Source: Hemicentrotus pulcherrimus (taxonomy: Eukaryota; Echinodermata; Echinoidea; Camarodonta; Strongylocentrotidae). Taken from it: a stretch of 22,338 nucleotides of DNA. Below the pieces are notes generated by a model. That model saw nothing but the letters and a program-made list of their open reading frames with translations. It was not told the origin of the DNA and did not search any database. Positions 18,993 to 22,338 of the stretch are shown here, one piece after another. The stretch covers positions 208,843-231,180 of the forward strand of contig BEXV01000054.1 of NCBI GenBank assembly GCA_003118195.1, given 5' to 3'. Each line of letters opens with the position of its first letter. The stretch's first letter is position 1. A program made the position numbers and the translations under genes.

Positions 18993-20150
18993 CTAATTAT
19001 AATGAAAATCAGTGCATAAACAGTGACGTTCAAGAGCAGGACAATCAAGGAAACATAATTTAGCGATAAAAAGGAATGAGGAAAAGATTTGAAAAACAGA
19101 AAGACACAAATTTAAGATTCATGCAAGCAGTAAACAAAGCCAGTTCCCAACAATAACATTTCCTAATCATTCTACTTTACAAATGCATCAGCATCAGACA
19201 AGAGCTAAACTCCTAGATTCTGGTCCAGTGATTACTGATTGGAGAAGAAGAAAAATCCGCTACAGAGTGTTCAGTTTATAGGACCCTGTGGGACTGGGGA
19301 ACTTTTGTTTTGCAATTTTACCCACCAATCTTCTATCATTTCATTTTTACAAAATTGATCCGATAAATTATTACAAAAGATATTCTCATTGCCAATCTAT
19401 GCAACTCAGAAGAACAATGTATATTATCTGACTTTTTAAATTTAACTTTGATAAATGCAAGTTGATCAATGCAATAATTGTTAATGTTATTTCAATAAAT
19501 GTAATTTTATGTTTTCAAGTCGGGTTTAACATCATGTTTTCATCAGATCATAGTTCATACATAACAATATTTAATAATTGTATTTTATCGATTTATTCAA
19601 TGATCAATAATAATTTTTCTCTTAATACATTATCAAGATGTCCTGCATCGACTCTCAAACTGTATATCTGATCTACCCTTTGATGTTCTATCATTTCATA
19701 TCCAAGTATGCAAACCGAACTGAATATTATTATTGTTTTTATTGTTTATGATTTATGTACTATGCAATATGCATTGTTTATATCTGGATTCATTTAAAAC
19801 TGTTAAAGCATATAATGATATTTAAATGTCTATGGAATTATTTTTACCTTGTAAATTCACTTGAATCAGCTTCCAGCTAAATTGTTGAATATTCTGATAA
19901 AACCTTATCGAATCAAATCAAATGTATCTGTAAGCCATGTATCTAACATAGTCAGTTTGCCTGAGAACAGTCACCATGAACACACTCAGTAGATCTACTC
20001 ACTAACTCAAGACAAGTGAAGACGAGTCAAGAGTCAAACTCAAAACTCATTCAGACATTTTATTAGGCCTAGACCTAGATCTATGTCTCTAATTCAAATA
20101 CAGCTAAAACAGTAAACGGTCGACTGATGAATCTGGAATCATGATTAGCA
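18993..20150. other. AT-rich stretch upstream of v1; no exon found
   Basis: This is probably part of VAC14 intron 1. I searched for the conserved start (human ends NDKLYEKRKVAALEIEK) and did not find it. Near 19860-19925, AAACCTTATCGAATCAAATC could be the 3' tail of another LINE copy, with only weak support. Confidence 0.4.
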
Positions 20151-20186
20151 TAGTGCTAGACTGGGTATACAATCAAACTAGACAAC

Positions 20187-21011
20187 GAGCATATCTCAAA
20201 ACTGAAACAAAATCTGGATCTAGCTTATTCTCTGGCGGCGTCAAGTATCCCTGCCTCAGATGACAGCGCTTCAGATCCAGCACAGAACATAAACAGGAAC
20301 AACAATGCTTCTGCTAAACCAAAGGTCATGCCCCAAAGTGTGCATGATAGTGTGAATGTCATGGAGGAGATCATTGATAGAGATAGAAGGAAGAACAATT
20401 TTGTGATATACAACCTACAAGAATCTACCGCTGCTATTACTGCTGATCGTGAAAGGGAAGAATTTAATTCTGTTAAAAGCCTAATCACTAGCGGGCTTTA
20501 AATCAGTGGCACTAAGATACGGAAGGTGACAAGGCTTGGTGGTCGCCGTCAACAAGAAGAAGGGCCTAGGCCAAGACCAAGAGTAATGCTTGTACTGTAC
20601 GTCTTGAGGATAGTACGCAAAGAGATATGATTCTGTCTTCGTCACGCAATCTACGAAAAACTGATACAATGTACGTGGAACAAAACCTCTCTGCAGCCTG
20701 ATCTAACCTTATTTCAACATAGGGAAAGACAGGCGACCTACATGTATGAAGAGCTGAAGGAAAGAAAAAGTAATGGTGAGGTAGATTTGTTTTTGAAGAA
20801 AGGGAAAATCGTCTCGCAAGCACGTAGAAACAGGGACCTGAAACTGGGAAGTTTTCTGCCCGCACCACGTCCTGTCTCCCCTGATGATCATGAGCATGCA
20901 TCAAATGGCCCATCTGCATCACAGACAGACATCTTCACTGTGTCTCATAGCGCTGACTTGCCTACCCATGAATGTGCTTCTACAAGAAGTGCAGGTGAAC
21001 CATCTGTTTGA
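20187..21011 (+). pseudogene. LINE ORF1-like protein, broken by frameshifts and stops
   Basis: The first frame (20187-20501) includes EEIIDRDRRKNNFVIYNLQE, the typical opening of LINE ORF1 nucleic-acid-binding domains, and ends at TAA 20499. After that stop it continues in frame with KIRKVTRLGG. A second frame from 20603 gives LEDSTQRDMILSSSRNLRK, and a third from about 20700 gives PDLTLFQHRERQATYMYEEL and DLFLKKGKIV. The third ends at TGA 21009-21011. The order matches ORF1 proteins, which bind element RNA. Confidence 0.8.
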
Positions 21012-21280
21012 CTACAGGCTGATGATTTGAACTCCTCAGAACTATGCAAAGTTAGAAAATCCAAGTCACTCAAGGTTCTGTACACTAACGCAGATTCATT
21101 GATGAACAAAATTCCAGAGCTTCAATTACTTGTGTGTCAACATAACCCTGACTGTATGATGATAACTGAAGCTTGCCCAAAGAACTCAGCTTATCCATTA
21201 CTCCCTGTATCTGTGCATATTCAGGGATATGATACTTTTTGTAATTTTGACAAGCCTGGAGTAGGACTAGGACTGTTGGA
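21012..21280 (+). pseudogene. LINE ORF2 endonuclease domain, N-terminal remnant
   Basis: This stretch directly follows the ORF1 stop in the same frame. SLKVLYTNADSLMNKIPELQ and PDCMMITEACPKN correspond to the first strands of the APE-type endonuclease, including the N that normally helps bind metal and the TE pair. After about 80 residues the sequence jumps to the endonuclease-RT linker, so most of the domain, including its catalytic His, is missing. Confidence 0.8.
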
Positions 21281-21289
21281 TCTACGGCA

Positions 21290-22300
21290 TGCACTGCGCA
21301 GGAGAAAGCTGATGTCCTTAATGAACAATTCAGTTCAGTTTTTACCAAGGAAGACTTGTCTGCTATACCATGTGTGTCAAACTCTTTTACTGATGTTACA
21401 TTGGACCATGAAATCATAATACCCGATGTCGTTGCTAAGAAAATTGTTGCATTGAAAGTTTCAAAATCTGCCGGTCCAGACAATATCCACACGCGAATCT
21501 TGAAGGAACTTGCTAGTGAGCTGTGTACACCCTTGTCTTTGATATTTAATTTGTCGCTCGATGAATCCGTGCTAACCCCTAAACTGGAAGTCAGCCAATA
21601 TCACTGCTATACACAAGAAGGGCAGTAGAAAGGACCCAGGAAACTACCGCCCAATCAGTCTGACGGTAGTAGTAGTTAAAATAATGGAGTCTATTCTTCG
21701 AGAAGCTATTGTTAGACACATGAGCATGAATAAACTGTTTACTGACGCTCAACACGGTTTTGTTCCTGGAAGGTCATGTTCCACTCAACTGCTTACTCAG
21801 CTAGAAGATTCGACCAACTCCTTGGACAGTGGGAATCCTATTGGTGTTATGTATTTGGACTTTAAAAAAGCATTCGACTCTGTGTCAGACTTAAAAACAA
21901 GGTAGCATCGTATGGAATAAGTGGTCCTCTTCTTTCATGGATTCAAGATTTCCTGTCACAAAGGGTTCAAAGAGTAAGAGTTGATGGATGCTATTCCGAA
22001 TGGACCGGGGTCATCAGTGGCATCCCACAAGGCAGTGTCCTCGGACCGACCCTTTTTGTGATGTTTGTCAACGATATACCCGATGTCACAACCAGTCACA
22101 CTCAGTTGTACGCAGATGATGCCAAAGTTTATTCACCTATCCAATGTCAGACTTCGTGCCATCAACTACCGCCTGACTTAGACAGCATATCTGCCTGGTG
22201 GTCTAAGTCACACATAGGAGCATCACTATCCTGGCTGTGTAGTAAAAGCTGTGCTTTTGATTCTCAACATTTCAAACACTACTGTACAAAACCCAACTGA
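21290..22300 (+). pseudogene. LINE ORF2 reverse transcriptase, frameshifted
   Basis: Three frames cover the RT. From 21302: the linker ADVLNEQFSSVF, then SKSAGPDNIHTRILKEL. From 21585: GNYRPISL (21639-21662), QHGFVPGRSC and YLDFKKAFDSV (motif A, 21852-21884), ending at TAG 21903. From about 21893: WIQDFLSQRVQRVRVDG, SGIPQGSVLGP (motif B) and YADDAKVY (motif C, from 22109). Both catalytic Asp-bearing motifs are still present, but frameshifts make the protein non-functional. The 3' part (thumb) runs on, degraded, past the window end. Confidence 0.9.
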
Positions 22301-22338
22301 TTTCACTCAAAATCAGTACTTTAGTGACAATTGATGAC

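Larger units (their letters stand above)
20157..22338 (+). mobile_element. Degenerate CR1/Rex-like non-LTR retrotransposon (LINE), truncated by window end
   Basis: The element carries, in order, an ORF1-like protein, the start of an endonuclease and a reverse transcriptase, all on the plus strand and so opposite to VAC14. At least four frame changes and several stops show that it is dead. The endonuclease is internally deleted. The 5' boundary is estimated, the 3' end lies outside the window, and no target duplication can be seen. Clade assignment (CR1/Rex/Jockey-like) rests on motif style only. Confidence 0.88.

Noticed and set aside
20566..20922. Minus-strand ORFs over the LINE
   Set aside because: They are antisense shadows; the plus strand shows recognisable ORF1 motifs.
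1..22338. CRISPR array, bacterial operon or phage-like defence system
   Set aside because: There are no spaced direct repeats, and the gene is split by spliceosomal introns. The DNA is animal nuclear sequence.

Overview
The window is AT-rich animal nuclear DNA with split genes, many small inverted-repeat transposons and a decayed non-LTR retrotransposon. There are no operons, ribosome binding sites or long uninterrupted host ORFs. Frequent ACATGTA and TACCGGTA words, poly-T/poly-G junctions and a CR1/Rex-like LINE suggest a marine invertebrate, probably a deuterostome such as an echinoderm. The species is inferred, not shown.

The main content is one minus-strand gene, an orthologue of VAC14, the HEAT-repeat scaffold that holds PIKfyve (Fab1) and the FIG4 phosphatase together to make PI(3,5)P2 on endolysosomes. 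I traced sixteen coding exons from 18992 down to a TGA at 6928. All intron phases join, giving about 706 residues. The first coding exon (about 35 residues by comparison with human VAC14) was not found and probably lies beyond the right edge.

Two of the fifteen introns look like minor (U12-type) introns. One (14016 to 13487) has AT-AC ends, an exact ATATCCTTT donor and a TCCTTGAC branch site. The other (9267 to 8965) has GT-AG ends, a GTATCCTTA donor and an exact TTCCTTAAC branch site. The AT-AC call restores a reading frame that no GT-AG choice explains.

Layout: 1-2200 holds a MITE at the left edge, a possible plus-strand exon and a possible polyadenylation signal. From 2200 to 6900 the DNA is mostly non-coding, with a perfect 55-bp palindrome, low-complexity tracts and a TTAA-flanked MITE-like element. 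From 6928 to 18992 lies VAC14, with MITEs, a 170-bp tandem duplication carrying a splice acceptor, and microsatellites in its introns. 19000-20150 is AT-rich DNA with no recognised gene. 20150-22338 is a frameshifted, internally deleted LINE (ORF1, endonuclease start, reverse transcriptase) on the strand opposite to VAC14. It probably lies in VAC14 intron 1 and is cut by the window end.

I found no tRNA, rRNA, CRISPR array or cluster of cooperating genes, and no wholly new gene system. The most interesting signals are the two minor-spliceosome introns and the repeat structures close to splice sites.
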